A stretch of 64,000 bases of DNA, taken from positions 4,588,001-4,652,000 of the forward strand of contig NC_068925.1 of the NCBI RefSeq assembly GCF_023091745.1, given 5' to 3'. The stretch is from Budorcas taxicolor (lineage: Eukaryota > Chordata > Mammalia > Artiodactyla > Bovidae). Shown in pieces: positions 23,671 to 36,080 of this stretch. How positions within the stretch are numbered: the first letter of the stretch is position 1; each line of letters opens with the position of its first letter. The notes beneath the pieces were generated by a model. It saw only the letters and a program-made list of their open reading frames with translations, ran no database searches and had not been told where the DNA came from. Made by a program: the position numbers and the translations under genes.

Positions 23671-24914
23671 AACAGTGCCTATAAAAGTCATATTTTAATC
23701 TACTTGTCCTTACACTATTCTAAGTTAAGAATAGGATTATTTGCATTTTGGTGATGAGAACCTGGATTCTCAGAGAAATTAAACATCTGTCAGTGACCTG
23801 CCATTATCCTCCAGCTGGGTCATCTAGAGCAGAGCGAGTCCAGCTCTCCTGAAAGTGAATCCAGAGTCCCCCAACCCTTGAAGCAGAGAAGGGCTCAGCT
23901 ATGAAGGTGCACACACTCATTATAGACAGGGAAGTTGAATCCTAAAAGGGCCCAAAGGGAAGTATGAATGTTTACTGAGTTACCTACCATATGCTTAATT
24001 CAGCGTTCACACCAACTAGGTGAGGTTTGTATCTTCACCCCTGTTTTTCAGATGGAGAACCTGGGACTCTGAGATTAGTGACTTGCTTGGGTCCTCGCAG
24101 CCCAGAAGTAGCAGGACTACGTGTCAAGCTGGTCTGGTTTCAGAGCTTTGCCTAACCCGCCTGTCCCTCTTCCTGGAGGCTGCGGATGGACCATCCCCCT
24201 CCCACTGCCAGACTGCTTCCAGAAAGTTTACAGGCACACTGAAGACAGACCATATCCGGTGGCTCTTGAACACCCTGCTGTTCTAGGTAGAGACCCGGCT
24301 CCATAAACACATGAAGACTCCTGGGAGTGCTAGAAAACTTCTGAAGCCTGAGACCAGAGGTGAAAAGCCTGCTTGCAGGAGGGGCTGGGAAAGGCCATGT
24401 GAGGCTCGGAACTAACACGGGAGGAGAGCCACACCATCAGAGGCCTGCGTCCTGGCAGACAGCTCCTCCCCACTGGTCCCCTGGGGCTGACCTGAGGCCC
24501 CTCCTTGACCACAGGAGATCCCCTGGTGGGCCTCCGGAGTGGGGAGCAGGTGGCCAGAGCAGGGTTAAGTGGCCCTCAAGATGCCTCCTGGAAGCCCCCA
24601 CTCGGGGTCACCACATTGCCAGGCAAACAGTGGCCATTTGATTAGCTGCCCGATCGTCTTCAGCTGACCTTCTCTGCCCGTCTGGAAGTCTGTGGACCCG
24701 ACTTGGGGATGAGGTGTCCAGCTCTAGACAACAGCAAGACACACTGATTAGCCCCGGAAAGAAGAGGTGCCCCTTGTAATCAACTATGCTGAGGATTCTG
24801 GGATCTGACAGGAACTAAAAGAAAGTATACCGCCCTGTCCCCTGCTCTGCCCACCCCAGAGGGGCCTGCAATGAGGGCTGGAGTACGTGGATACTGCAGT
24901 CAGGCCAGCATCCC

Positions 24915-25095
24915 CCACTTCTCCTCTTGCTTACTCTGAGCAGGTTCTTCAGCCTCTCGGAGCCTCACCTGTAGAGGGAGCATAATGATAACAACGCACA
25001 CCCCCTTGGGTGGGCAATTCAGATAAAGCACTTAGTACAGTTCCTGGCCCGTTGGAGACACTCAAGTTGCTGTTAATAGTTTATACAATGACTAA
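24915..25095 (+). repeat. MIR relic
   Basis: 'gagcaggttcttcagcctct', 'cctcacctgtagagggagc' and 'aaagcacttagtacagttcc' follow the MIR order in + orientation. Confidence 0.6.
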
Positions 25096-26051
25096 TAGTA
25101 ATATTATAAAATGCTGTTGCCATTATCAATCTAATGGACCCACAGGCAAAACTCAGCCTAGACCCCCAAAGTCTCAGCCCACTCTTTTGTCAGAAACAGA
25201 AGCACCTGAGAGGCAGTGAGGAGCCCCCAATCCCGCTAAATCCACCCGAGATGAAACTTTGGGAGATATTGCCCCCAATCCAGTCCTGGGCTCAGTTAGC
25301 ACTCTTGTTTGCACTTACTGTGGCTTCTGGAGCCCACGGGCAGGGCAGGCAGGTTGCAGAGGGGTCTGAGAACATCTTAGAGCCCCCAGTCACCTGTATC
25401 ATTGGGATGGGAACCGTGGCCTCCCCAAGGAACCACCTCCCGCCACAAGGGCGGCAGCTGTCCTAAAACAGTCATAAAGACAGCAGTGTCAATCTATAGC
25501 AATCCTCCCTGCAAACATTTCCAGACTATTGGCCCCTGAGTCAGCCAATGCCCGTTCCGCCTCTCCCAGGGCAGCAGCTGAGCCAACCCCTCTTGGCAGC
25601 TGTTTCTGCTTGGAGAGAACTCGGGGCGCTCTCCTTGGAGCCTTGGTTGACGTGAGTGGGGTCAGAGGGCAGGGCTCACCTCAGAAGCTTGAGGCCAACT
25701 GCCAGCCTCAGGAAGACAGAGAGACAAGGACAACGTGGGCAGAGGCAGAAGAAGGAAGGACATCCCAGAAGGGACTTGCTCAGCAGCAGTCCAAGTTATC
25801 CAGGAGACGTGGCTCACAGAGCCTCCATCAGGAGCGAGGAAGACTGTCCCTGAGCTGGGAAAGCTCCATGCAGGGGCAGGCCCGGGCGGGGGGGAAGTGG
25901 ATGGGACCCGGGCAGGCATTCCGGCCTTGGAGGCTGAGCTACAGACCCTCCCTCGGACCACACCTCCTTCTCCCTTTCCAGTCCCCTTCTCTGTCGACCC
26001 CGGCCCGTCCCAAGCCTCTGTGTCCCTCTCCACTCAAAGATACATGGAGCC

Positions 26052-26141
26052 ACGCTCCAGGCTTGACAGGTATGTCCCCTGAAAGCTCTGATGGCCATGC
26101 TCCAGGCTTGACAGGTATGCCCCCTGAAAGCTCTGACGTTG
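26052..26141. repeat. 45-bp tandem duplication
   Basis: Two adjacent copies of a 45-bp unit (gctccaggcttgacaggtat, then ccctgaaagctctga) differ by only a few bases. The unit is not recognised as part of a known repeat. It lies about 0.8 kb upstream of the CNTN2 promoter region. Confidence 0.85.
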
Positions 26142-26539
26142 GCGTGGCCCCACCAGCTGCTTCAGCATCTGGACCGCTCACTGGTCTCGTCTGTGTGAGC
26201 TAGACAGCAGGTGGACCGGAATGGGGACACAGTGACAGCCTGCCAGGCCACGGCCGCCACAGACGGCTCATCCCTCCTCCTCCAGGCCCCAGCCTCCCAG
26301 GGCACGCCTGCCACACAACAGGAGCAGAGAGCGGGAGACGCGCCACTCACCGGTGAGCACCTAGAGTCTCAGAGCCGACAGGGACCCTGGCCACCTTTAG
26401 CCCCTTCAGGTTATCAGTGATACTCAGGAAGACGGCGCACTCAGCCTAGAACACTCAGTTGAGCTAGTCGCAGGGCCCAGACTGCCTTGCAGAGACCCAG
26501 ACTCAACCTAGTGGGCTTTTCATGACAACACACTGCGAG

Positions 26540-27306
26540 CTGCATAAAATAATACTAATAATCCACGTAATTATTTACATGAAAATAATAAACCCGGAGG
26601 CATGTAATTTAAATCTGTTAAGGTACATTCACTCTCTATGTTAAAATTTCCTCTACTGTTCGGTTATCTTGACCAAGAGCCCACCTTACTCTCATAAACG
26701 GGAAACAATAAAGACGATCGGAGGCAGCCCTCCACCCGACTCGGCCCGCACCTCATTTCTAATTGGCAGCCCTTCCTCTAAGAGTCGATTCCATGGAATT
26801 TGCTGCCATGGGTCTCGGGGTTTGAGGACTAAGCGGCTCTCTCGTACTTCCTCAGCGCACCCTCTGCAGCCCTTCAGCTCGGCGCTGGGCAGGGAGGGCG
26901 GGGGCAGAGGCCAGGCGGCGCAGGGGCCGAGCCGCCCGAGCCTTACGGAAGACGCGCCGGGCCCTTAAACACGGGAAGCAAATGAGGTGAAGCAGGGCGG
27001 CTGGGGAAGGGAGGGGCCGGGGCGCGTCTCCAGGCTGAGACCGAGCCAGCCAGTGAGCGGCGCCGGCGAGAGGGAGGAGCACATCTCGGTGCAGAGATGC
27101 TGCAGTGAACCGGCGGCACACAGGCGCACACACACGCACACGCGCACACGCGCGCCCTCGCCCGCCGCTGCACCAGGACGGCAGCGAGCGCTGGGGCTGA
27201 GGGAGCGGAGCAGAGGAGGGCGGCCCGGGGCCGGCAGCCCGGCTGGCTCGGCTCCCCGGCGTGAGCGGCGTCCCCCTTCCCGGCCAACACCCTCCTTGCA
27301 TCCCAG
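26540..27306 (+). promoter_or_regulatory. CNTN2: CNTN2 promoter / non-coding exon 1 region
   Basis: Composition changes abruptly here. An AT-rich patch with TAAT cores (26540-26620) is followed by a CpG-dense block from about 26880 to 27310 containing GGGGCCGGGGCG-type and GGCGGC-type strings. No clear TATA box is present. A good donor, TCCCAG|GTAGGT, lies at 27306/27307. Human CNTN2 has a non-coding first exon well upstream of the ATG, and from here to the poly(A) signal near 60164 is about 33 kb, close to the human gene length as I remember it. Assignment rests on position, CpG content and the donor. The transcription start is not determinable. Confidence 0.55.
27125..27154. repeat. Alternating CA/CG purine-pyrimidine tract
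   Basis: About 30 bp of nearly perfect CACACGCACACGCGCACACG-type alternation lies inside the predicted CNTN2 exon 1. Such tracts are prone to the Z form and to length change. Confidence 0.8.
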
Positions 27307-30300
27307 GTAGGTGCCAGCCGCTTTTGTCTCCTCCAGCCCAGGGGCTTCCCGGGGCACCGCTGTGGGCAGGGGCTGGGCGCTCAGTTCCTTTGCGGGGAGC
27401 AGGGCACAGGGCCAGAGCAGAAACCCCAGCTGGCTGGCAGGGGCCGTCTGACTTCTCACCCCAGCCCCCCAGGGGCCGCCAAGACCGAGACCCCCTCCGC
27501 CCTGTCGACGTAGGTGGCACCCTGCAGGGCCCTGGCAGGCCAGGCCTGGCTGGGAAGCTGAACCCCAAGAGTGTGTCCAGGAGCTCAAGCCACAGGCTGG
27601 CAGCAGTGACTGCCCCCAGAGTGGGCAGAGGCCACAGCCCTGCCCTGTGCCCCTGGCCCAGGGCTTGACTGTCTGTGAGTGAGGCGAGGCCCCCTGGCCT
27701 GCCGTGTCCCTGGAAGGGAGCGAACCTGACTGGCCGGACGTGAGGCCGCCCTGGCCTGCCTGTGCAGAGTGACCTCTTTATAAAGTCCTGCTTCTGTTAG
27801 ACGGAGGGGGAGGCTGCGGGAGGTGAGGGGAGACTGGAGCGCAAGTTTAGGCAATGGCCCGTCCAGGAGCCTGGACTTAGGGAGGAGAACCTGGGTCAAG
27901 TCACATCCCTTCTGCCCTGCCCACCCTCCTCGTCTCCTCGGGCCACCCCATCCTCGCTGGTGGTGGTGAAGGAGGCGCAGAAGTTTGACTTTCCAGCAGG
28001 GGAGGGATGGGCCGGAAGGGAGAGGGCTGCCAAGTCGGGGGTGTTGAAAGAGAAGGCAGTCCTATGGGCCAGAGGCAGAGGGGGCGGTGCGCAGCCATCT
28101 CCTCCTCCAGGAGGGGTCCCCACGTCTGGGGAGCGGAAGGGGGTGAGCTGAGACAGCGCCTGTGGAAGGAGAGTGTTCGCGCCGCGTGGGGACAAAGCCA
28201 CAGACGAGTGGGGGCTGAGCCTGAGTCCTAGGGGAGAAGCTGTCGGTCCAGGCTGTTTAGAGGTTGGGGAGCTGTGAGTGCCCATGACCCCTGCCCCGGA
28301 GAATCTGGGCTTGCTTGCCCCCAGGTTTCCTGCTCCTAACTTCCCCCTGCTTCACATCCAGCTTGCAGTGGGTCAGACTCCTCTCACCCTTGCCTTCCAG
28401 CCTGACCCCCAAAGCCCCAGCCTCCCTCCCCAGCCCAGCTGGCATCCTGTCCTTCTGCCCGGAGGGAGGCGAGAGGAGGAAGACTCCACGTTAGCCAGGG
28501 TGTCGCTGGTCTGATCACATTCCCGGCGGCCGTCTGGGACTCCTCTCCCAGCCTCCCGGCCAGAGAGCCCTCCGCGTCCCTGCCTCCCAGGGGCCCTCAG
28601 AGAGACCCGATGCAACCGAGGGCAGAGAGGGTGGGCCGGAGGTGGGGCAGAGACGTGCCCGACCCTGGCCTTGGGAGCAGGGAGGTCCATGCCCCACCCG
28701 GGGCCCACCACCTAACCCTCTCCAGCCAGGCTGCAGGTCCCCTCGAGGATGGCTTTCACCTGAGGTCAGAGTTCTCTCTCCTTGCTCATGAGATCTGCCA
28801 GGAGCTCCCAGCCATCAGGAGGGGGTTGAGGTGAGACTGACATGGAGGGGCCGCTGTGCCCACGGCAGCAAAGTCCCCGATGCCCCCTCTCCTTCTGGGG
28901 CCCCCCTGAGTGGCGGGGGACGCAGAAGCACACTGCCCGTGCAGAGGGGCCCCACTTACTCCCCTCTTACTCCCCACCCAGCGTCTACACCCGCAAGCTG
29001 TCTCCGCGCGGTCCCTGCCGGTCAAATGCACCCCCCCACCCCATAGCATCCCCCCCAACCCCGGATTTCACTCCTTATGCAACTCCGTTCCAACACCTTC
29101 TCTGCCAGCAGTAGTTTAAATAGACACGTGTGGGAAGGGCCTCTGAGGCAGTGCGCTCAGCAGGATGGTCTCTGACTGGCTGACCAGACTCGCTCCTCAG
29201 GAGCAGTACTAAGAAGGAGGTGCCCGCAAAGTGTCTTCCTTGACTTGAAGACCACTGGGGAAGCCACGCCCTTTGAGAAGGCACAGTGCCCCCACCCCCA
29301 GAGATGTCCTCAGCCAAATGTTTGTGAGAAAGCTTATCTCAGAAGCCTAAGGTCAGAACCACAGGGTTGATTCACAGGAAAAGAACTAGAGCAACAGATA
29401 TGCCAATGAAGCAAGAGAGACTGAAGCTAGACTGCAGGAGCGACTTCCTCACCAGGACGATGAGCCATGAAGAGTGGGGGCAGCCTTCTTTCCCATGACT
29501 GTGTGAGGGGCGGGGACGTGGGGTCCGGGCCAGGCTGAGAGGCACTTCTGCCTGGAGTAGAAGTTGGGCTGGATGACCCTGTAAATTTCTCCCAGCCTCA
29601 GGTCATCCTGCAATAAATACAGGCAGGAGTGACTCAGGAATCCATGGGCAGACAGGCATCCTTTTCTCTCCCTCTTCCATGCTGGCCACCTCTCACCCTT
29701 CTGGACCTCCCCAGTCTAGACCAAACCCCCTGGGGCTTTGCTAACTTGGAATATTCATGGAAGTTTTTGTGGGTTCTGTGCCCTGATGGTAACCATCCTG
29801 GAGTGAAGAAGTCCTTCCATGGGTTTAATGAGTTATCTTGCTATAAACTGAGCCCATGTTTCCTTGTTTACCCAAAGAGGGTGCAAATCACAGCTAAGGT
29901 GTGTGATGGTCTCACCCAAAACCGAGCACACTCCATCGCAGGACTTGGGCCGACCCAAGGGCACCTCCGCTTCTGTATCTGATGACTCCCACCCCACACG
30001 CAGGGCACCCACCCGGATGACACCAGCTGGCCTCCTCCAGCCTGCACCCTCTCCATGTCTGCCCGCCGCATAGACCAAAGGCTTCTCCACCCTGGGTCTG
30101 GCGGAAGGGTGGCCCTCCTGCAGCATAGCCCCACAGGTGCCATTAACCGGGGCCGTGGCGTGGACACTAGCCGAAGGGGAGGAGCAAGTTCAAACCCAGC
30201 CCAACCAGGTTTGGTTCCAAACCAGCCTGTCCAGAAACGGGGGAATCGCTCAGCAGAGAAGAGGGGACATGCAAAATTGCTCCACTGATTTATTCCTGAT

Positions 30301-31439
30301 TTGGATTTTCCAAACCAAGTTGGAACAATTGCTCCCACTCCTGATATCGCAGAAAGGGACTCTCCTCCAAAGCCCTCTCTCCTTCTGCCCCCAGACCCCA
30401 CGCTTAGCAGGCAGGCAGGCAGACAGGAACCCTGGAGTCTGGGTGCTGCCAGCCCCACCTCCAGGTCGCCTCAGAAGCCCGCAGAGCTCGCCCCTTCTGT
30501 CCACTCCCCACTTTGCGGGGTCTCTTCAGTGGAGAGAATGGGCACAGGAGGGAAAGACTCCAGACCGCAGATCAAGGACTGACTCTCCCAGACCAGGGCC
30601 CAACGCTTAGGCAGATCCGCAAGCCTGGGAGTCCCAGCTCTCCCCGGATGGCACGATCATGCCGTGGCAGGGCCTCAGGGTGCCAGCTGCAAATACAAAG
30701 AGGCTGCAGAGACCAGCAGGGCCCAGGAGGGAGGCAGCATAAGGAGCAGGCAGGGGCGGGACCGCGGCCAGGCTGCCCTGTCCCCAAGCAGTCCCTGTTC
30801 CCACAGGGACTGAGGGGTTCCCCTCCCGCCCAACACTCCCGGGGACCTGCTCCAGCTCAGGACACCAGCCGCCCGCCGCCGAGGCCTCAAAGGCACAGTC
30901 CTCTTCCCACCAGCTCCTGCCCCACCGGGCACGCAGCCCCACGAGGCCTGTGCAGACCCCGTCCTCCCAGGGGCATGGAGATGGTTTAGACCTTTCTGGA
31001 AGACAGTGGTCACGTCCCAGGACCCTTTCACAGGCAATTCCTTTTGTAGCCAGAGTCCCCTTCCCATCTTAGACCCCACAGGCAGGAGGTGGGGCGGCTG
31101 ATGAGAAGTACCTGCTCAGGGGAGCCCACATGTGTGTCTGAGCCAGGCGCCCTCCTGCACGCACAGAGCCTGGGTGTGACCGTGTGCCCCTGTGTCCTCG
31201 TCTGCAACGGCATGCCTGTGGGTGCTTGCCCAGGCCCCCCACACCCATGGGGGTGAAGGGGGAAGGCGCCCGTCCAGGGAGACAGGAAGAGGGGAGTGTT
31301 CATGCATGTGAGTGTGGCCCAAATGTTGTGACCATGTGGAACCTAGGCTCACAGCCAGGCGCGGTGTCTGTGGGCACACTTGTGTGTCCCTCAGTGTGCT
31401 GGTGCCTGCGCTTGAGACTGGTGAGGGTTCTCAGTGACA

Positions 31440-31660
31440 AGCTCTGATGTTTCTCAAGCACTTGCTATGGGCCAGGAATGGTGCTGACCTCACAGGAGTT
31501 CCGGGAGGTGGGTACTTCCCTTCTCATTCCCATTCTGCAGACGGAGACTGAGGCTCAGAGTTCTGGAACATACAGTAACTGGGGTTATACCGGTTAGTTA
31601 CCCTGAGGTTACACTGGCTAGTAAGCATGAGGCCTGTCAACACCGGACCCGACCCCCGCC
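31440..31660 (-). repeat. MIR relic
   Basis: 'cttgctatgggccaggaatg', 'cattctgcagacggagact' and 'gaggctcagagttctgg' fit a reversed MIR. Confidence 0.6.
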
Positions 31661-32708
31661 TTTAAGCAGTGTGCCGGGGGCGGGGAACCCAGGGTGCCCC
31701 TGTAAGGCCTGGTGGCTTATAAGAAGTCACTGAGTCTCTGGCCTCAACTGGGCTCCTAACTCCTTTTCCTACCCCCATTCATCCCAGACCTGCTCAGATC
31801 TCCGTTGTCAGGGGAAAGGAGAGACGGGTTCCAGGGCCGGGAACTCAGTACCCTAGTAGAGGGCGTCTTTCATTTGCTGACTAGCCCTGAGCAGGGGTCC
31901 TCAGCCCGCAGACCCTGGTGGAGTTCAGCTCCCAGCCTCCCAATCCCCAGTTGTCTTCCAGATCCTTTGTCTCCAGGGCCCAGCAACTCAGCCAGCTCCC
32001 CTGAACCTCGAGCAGCTATGAACTCCCACGTTCTCTCAGGATGGGTCCCAAATAGTGGCAGCCTGTGCCCGCCTGTGCCAGCCTGCGCTTGCCCCCCTGC
32101 ACCAGGGCAGCTGCCTGGGGCCAGCTCTGGCCTGGCATAGCTCCACTCCAGCCTGAGCTCCATCCTGGGCATTCTAGTGTGTCACAGGGCTGGTGTGGAA
32201 GACGACTGGCCCCTGAGGCTCTCGAGCACATCCCCCAGTTGCATTCAGCTGGGCAGGGGCTCTGCAAGCGTGGTGGTGTTGTTCCTGCCCACCCCTCATG
32301 CTTAGCACAGTGCCTGGCACACAGTGTTAAATATACAACAGAGACAGACGCAGGACAAGGCTGGATGCCAGTGCCTCGTATCAGGGAGGCAGTGAGGTCC
32401 CATCTCTGCCCCAGGCTCTGTGGTGGGAGTGGGAGGCGGTGGGGGGGGGGGGTGTTCACACAGGCCTTGGCTCAGTGCACATCTGGTTGAGTTGATCAGT
32501 CTCCAGTGCTCCCAGAGGACAGCCCTAGATGCGCCCAGTCCCAGCCCCTCTGCATCCACGTCTCCTCTGGGGCCACAGGTCTCAGTCCCCAGGGACGCCC
32601 AGGGCGCTTGAACCCAGAGGTGACTGATTGAACCCTGGATTAAACTGAAGGATGAGTAGAGGAATCGTGTTATTCATGATGAGTTATAATTACTTATAGT
32701 AAGAGAGA

Positions 32709-32910
32709 GAACCTGGTGACTCAACGATAAAGAATCCGCCTGCCAATGCAAGAGACGCAGGTTCAGTCCCTGGGTGGGGAAGATCTCCTGGAGAAGCAAA
32801 TGGAAACCCACTCCAGTATTCTTGCCTGGAAAGTCCCATGGACAGAGGAGTTTGGTGGGCTACAATCCTTGGGGTCTCAAAGAGTCAGACATGACTTAGC
32901 AACAATAGCA
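32709..32910 (+). mobile_element. Bov-tA SINE
   Basis: A tRNA-like head (ggtgactcaacgataaagaat, ggttcagtccctgggtgggg) with the body 'aacccactccagtattcttg' ends in 'gtcagacatgacttagcaac'. Confidence 0.9.
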
Positions 32911-33029
32911 AACAAAAGAGATGGCAGATACTTCTGACCACTGTTGTGCGGAGGTGAATGATCCAGGGTGTAGATCACAGAGAAGCAAGGCAGGGCTGGG
33001 TCCTCACACCCTGTGCTGGGTGGAGACGT

Positions 33030-33190
33030 AAGACACACACACACACTCACACACACAGGCATATACACAAAGAACAGATACTGCCCCCACACACAGACAC
33101 AGGTACGTGCATACACACAGAGACAGAAGGCCAGACCACACACATACAGACGGACGCACAGACATCACACACGTGTGTACACACGCACAC
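33030..33190. repeat. CA-rich simple sequence
   Basis: (CA)n is interrupted by GA/TACA variants over about 160 bp. Long ORFs on both strands here are dipeptide-like artefacts (HTHTHT, CVCVCV). Confidence 0.85.
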
Positions 33191-35009
33191 CCACCCACTC
33201 TCTCCAGCACTGCTGGTGGGCGCAGCAGACCCCTGCCCAAGTCTGTAGACCAGCCTCCGGTCCCTGTCCGTCCGTCTCTGCACCGCTCGGGCAGCTCAGG
33301 ATAAGGGCATGTCTCCCCCAGCCTGCACCCTCCCCCTTGTGAGCTCTCAGGACTGGCAGACAGACAAAGGGCAGGCAGCGAAGGATGACTGAGCACCTTC
33401 TCTGGGCCAGACTCTGGATGGGGCACACTGCCAAAGAGACGTTTTCAAACCATTCGGAACCACGGATCCCTTTGTGTAGAGGGAACCTGGGAGGGAAGCC
33501 CAGCGGATACAGCAAGTGTGAGGGGAGCTGCTCTGGCTGGAGCGGGGAGGGGTCCGCTGCCCCATCCTCTGTCCATGCCCCCGGCCCCACCGTCAGCCAG
33601 GGCAAGTCCAAACAGCCCGAGGACTGCCCCTGCGGGGCGCTCCACACCTCACTGACCACTCAGAACCACTCTGGGAAGGAAGTGTTATGGTCTCCACTTG
33701 GCAGATGAGAACACTGAGGTCCACCAGGGGAGAAGACTCGTCCAAGCTCACAACACTGTTAGGAGACGAAGCCAAGGTCACCGACTCCTGTCGTGATTCC
33801 AAAGCCTGCGGTGGTTTCCGGTGCCCAGTGGCTCCCTGTCATGAGGACAGCTTCCTGCATTTGTGACCCTCCAGGGTCCTGCTTCTAGATTCTTCCATGA
33901 CTGAGCACCCTGCTGACCCTGTGTGAGAGTGTGTGTGTGTGAGGGAGTGTGTGTGAGAGTAGGAGGGTATGCGTGTGTGTCTGTCTGCCCTGGGTTAACC
34001 CTTAAGCAGGACTGAAGCCTGGTCAACCCGCCGTGTGAGTGTGTAAGCGTCTGACACGACAGCTGTTCTCAGGCAGGTGAGCATGACACACACGTGGTGC
34101 CCGTTCTGCACCGAGGGCCCTGGGGGAGTGTCCGACCGGCTGGAAGTGCTGAAACCTTGGGTCGAGGTCTGGAGCGGAAAGGGACAAGGATGGGGATGGG
34201 CAAGTCCGGGCCCGCCTGACATGGGGAGGGGCACGATGCCGGAGCTGGGGCAGGGGAGGGGGTGCACCAGTTTAAGCTCACCCCCCACAGAACACCCAGC
34301 TCCTCAGCCCACATCTTCCCTGAGCCCTGCGGCCGCTTCTCCCCGCAACCTTCCCAGCTGAGGCTGCTGGGGAGGCAGGAAAAGGGCGGTGCTGGCCTAT
34401 GCTGAGGCTGAAAGAGGTTTGGGAGCCCTTCTTTGCGGGGAGTGGAGCCCACAGTGAGGCAGAGAGACCCTGAGCTTGCCTGGTCTGCAGGCCCTGCACG
34501 GGCCCCAGGCCTCCACTGCCCACCCCCATCCAGGCCAGCCTTCCCAGGCCCTCGGGAGCACTGCTGTCTCACAGCTGCAGGAGACACCGGAGCACCCACT
34601 TGCCACAGGAGGACGCTGAAGCACAGGAGCACCTGGGTTTCGGAGCAAGCTAGCAGCGGAGTCCCCAACCAGGCTGTTTCCCTCAACCTTAGACCTTCTC
34701 CTCCTGCTCTTAGCTTCCTGCAAAGCAGGTGGTGGGGCTGAGAGGTGGGACCTGCAGTGGTGTGACCTCTCCCTGCAGCCTGGGGGCCCCACAACCCAGG
34801 CTCACTCTGACCACCGGAAGGAGGCCCCTGGACTCTACACTCCCCCAAACTGTGCGGGTTTGCCTGGAGATGGGGGTAGGTGGCCCCACTCCTGCTCCAG
34901 GATGAGGCCCCCACCTCTCAGACTGATGGAGAGAGCCTCTGATTGCTACTGGTGCCCCCAGGGAGCACGTTTTCCAGGTCTTCAGGATTTAACCACGCCT
35001 CTGCTCATC

Positions 35010-35270
35010 CTGACTTCCCTGGTAGCTCAGGCGGTAAAGAATCTGCCTGTAAGGCAGAACCACGTTCGATCCCTGGGCTGATCGAACCTGGTTCAACTGA
35101 TCCCAGGTTGGATACCTGGATCTATCAATCCCTGGGCTGATCGAACCCGGTTCAACTGCCCCCAGATTGGATCCCTGGGTCAATCCCTGGTTGATCCCTG
35201 GGTTAATCGAACCCGGTTTGATTGATCCCAGGTTGGGTCCCTGGGTCAAGAGGATCCCCTGGAGAAGGGC
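35010..35270 (+). mobile_element. Bov-tA SINE with amplified internal segment
   Basis: A Bov-tA head (cttccctggtagctcaggcg, gttcgatccctgggctgatc) is interrupted by about three degenerate units of 59-66 bp (35071, 35130 and 35196 are unit starts). Each unit carries 'ccctgggctgatcgaacc' followed by a near inverted copy 'ggttcaactgatcccagg'. The SINE body then resumes with 'aggatcccctggagaaggg'. The unit derives from the SINE's own B-box region. Confidence 0.8.
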
Positions 35271-35929
35271 AACTCATCTCGGCAGGCAGGAAGTCCATCT
35301 AGGAGCTGTGTTATCTCTTGCCCAGAGGCCTGTCGGGGCCACTAGTCCACCTGGCGGGGAGCCTTGCTAAGGGGGCCACAGTTACGGCTCCATCATGCAC
35401 TGCACATAAGGGTGTGAGGGGAGGGATGCATCAGTGAAACTCCTCCCCACTGCTAGAAAATAAGGCTGGTTCCTGGAGACTAGAGGCAGCTCACAGAGGC
35501 CCTCATTACCCTCCAACCCAGCCACTGTGGGAGCGGAACCGGGGAGAGTGGGCCTGAGAAGATGAAGCCAGTTCCCCACACCCGGCCTGAGCTCTCCAGC
35601 CCTCCAGGAGAGCTGTTCCCGGTGAACAGGCAGCGGCTTCTTGCCTCCCGATTAGTCACTGCCTTCACTTCCCGAGCAGCACCACTCAGCAGGCGGCAGG
35701 AGGAGGGGAGGGGCCCAGGGCAGAGCCAGACCCCCAGGGGGCCAGCAGGAGGCACTCAGCCCGGGAAGAGCTACTGGGCAATAGCCAGGCCCTTCCCCGG
35801 GGCCCTGGAGAGGGTGGGAGCGACTCCAGCCTTTCCTCGGGCTGAGGCAGAAGCGTTGCCGGCCCGTGCGCCCAGAGCCGGGAGTGCACTGCTCAGCTCC
35901 GAGGCCTCCCCATCCCTCTGCCCCACCAG

Positions 35930-36080
35930 GTCCCTCTCGGCCTCCAGCCGGACGCTCCCTGTGCTGGGCTGAGGCTCGTCTCCGCTGCCCGCCCCAGCCT
36001 GGAGCCCACCATGGGGACGCCCCTCGGGAGGAGAGCATGCCTGCTGATGCTGGTAGCCGCGGCCCTAGTCTCCACACCAG
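35930..36080 (+). CDS. CNTN2: CNTN2 exon 2: start codon and signal peptide
   Basis: Coding starts at ATG 36011. The 5' UTR part probably begins after CCCCACCAG at 35921-35929. Residues 1-23 read MGTPLGRRACLLMLVAAALVSTP, a basic start followed by a leucine/alanine core, which is a secretory signal. Donor: CACCAG|GTAAGA. The signal continues into the next exon (AWSSA). Confidence 0.9.

Larger units (their letters stand above)
27307..35929 (+). other. CNTN2: CNTN2 intron 1 (inferred)
   Basis: These 8.6 kb run between the presumed exon 1 donor and the presumed acceptor CCCCACCAG before the ATG exon. They are GC-rich and largely unique, with Bov-tA copies at 32709-32910 and 35010-35270, a MIR relic near 31440-31660, G-run and CA/GT-rich simple repeats at 32437-32452, 33030-33190 and 33905-33985, and no exon-like block with family features. 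Confidence 0.5.

Noticed and set aside
26852..27588. 238- and 207-codon - strand frames over the CNTN2 promoter region
   Set aside because: CpG-rich sequence lacks stop codons by composition. The peptides are Pro/Arg/Ala/Ser-rich with no recognisable family.
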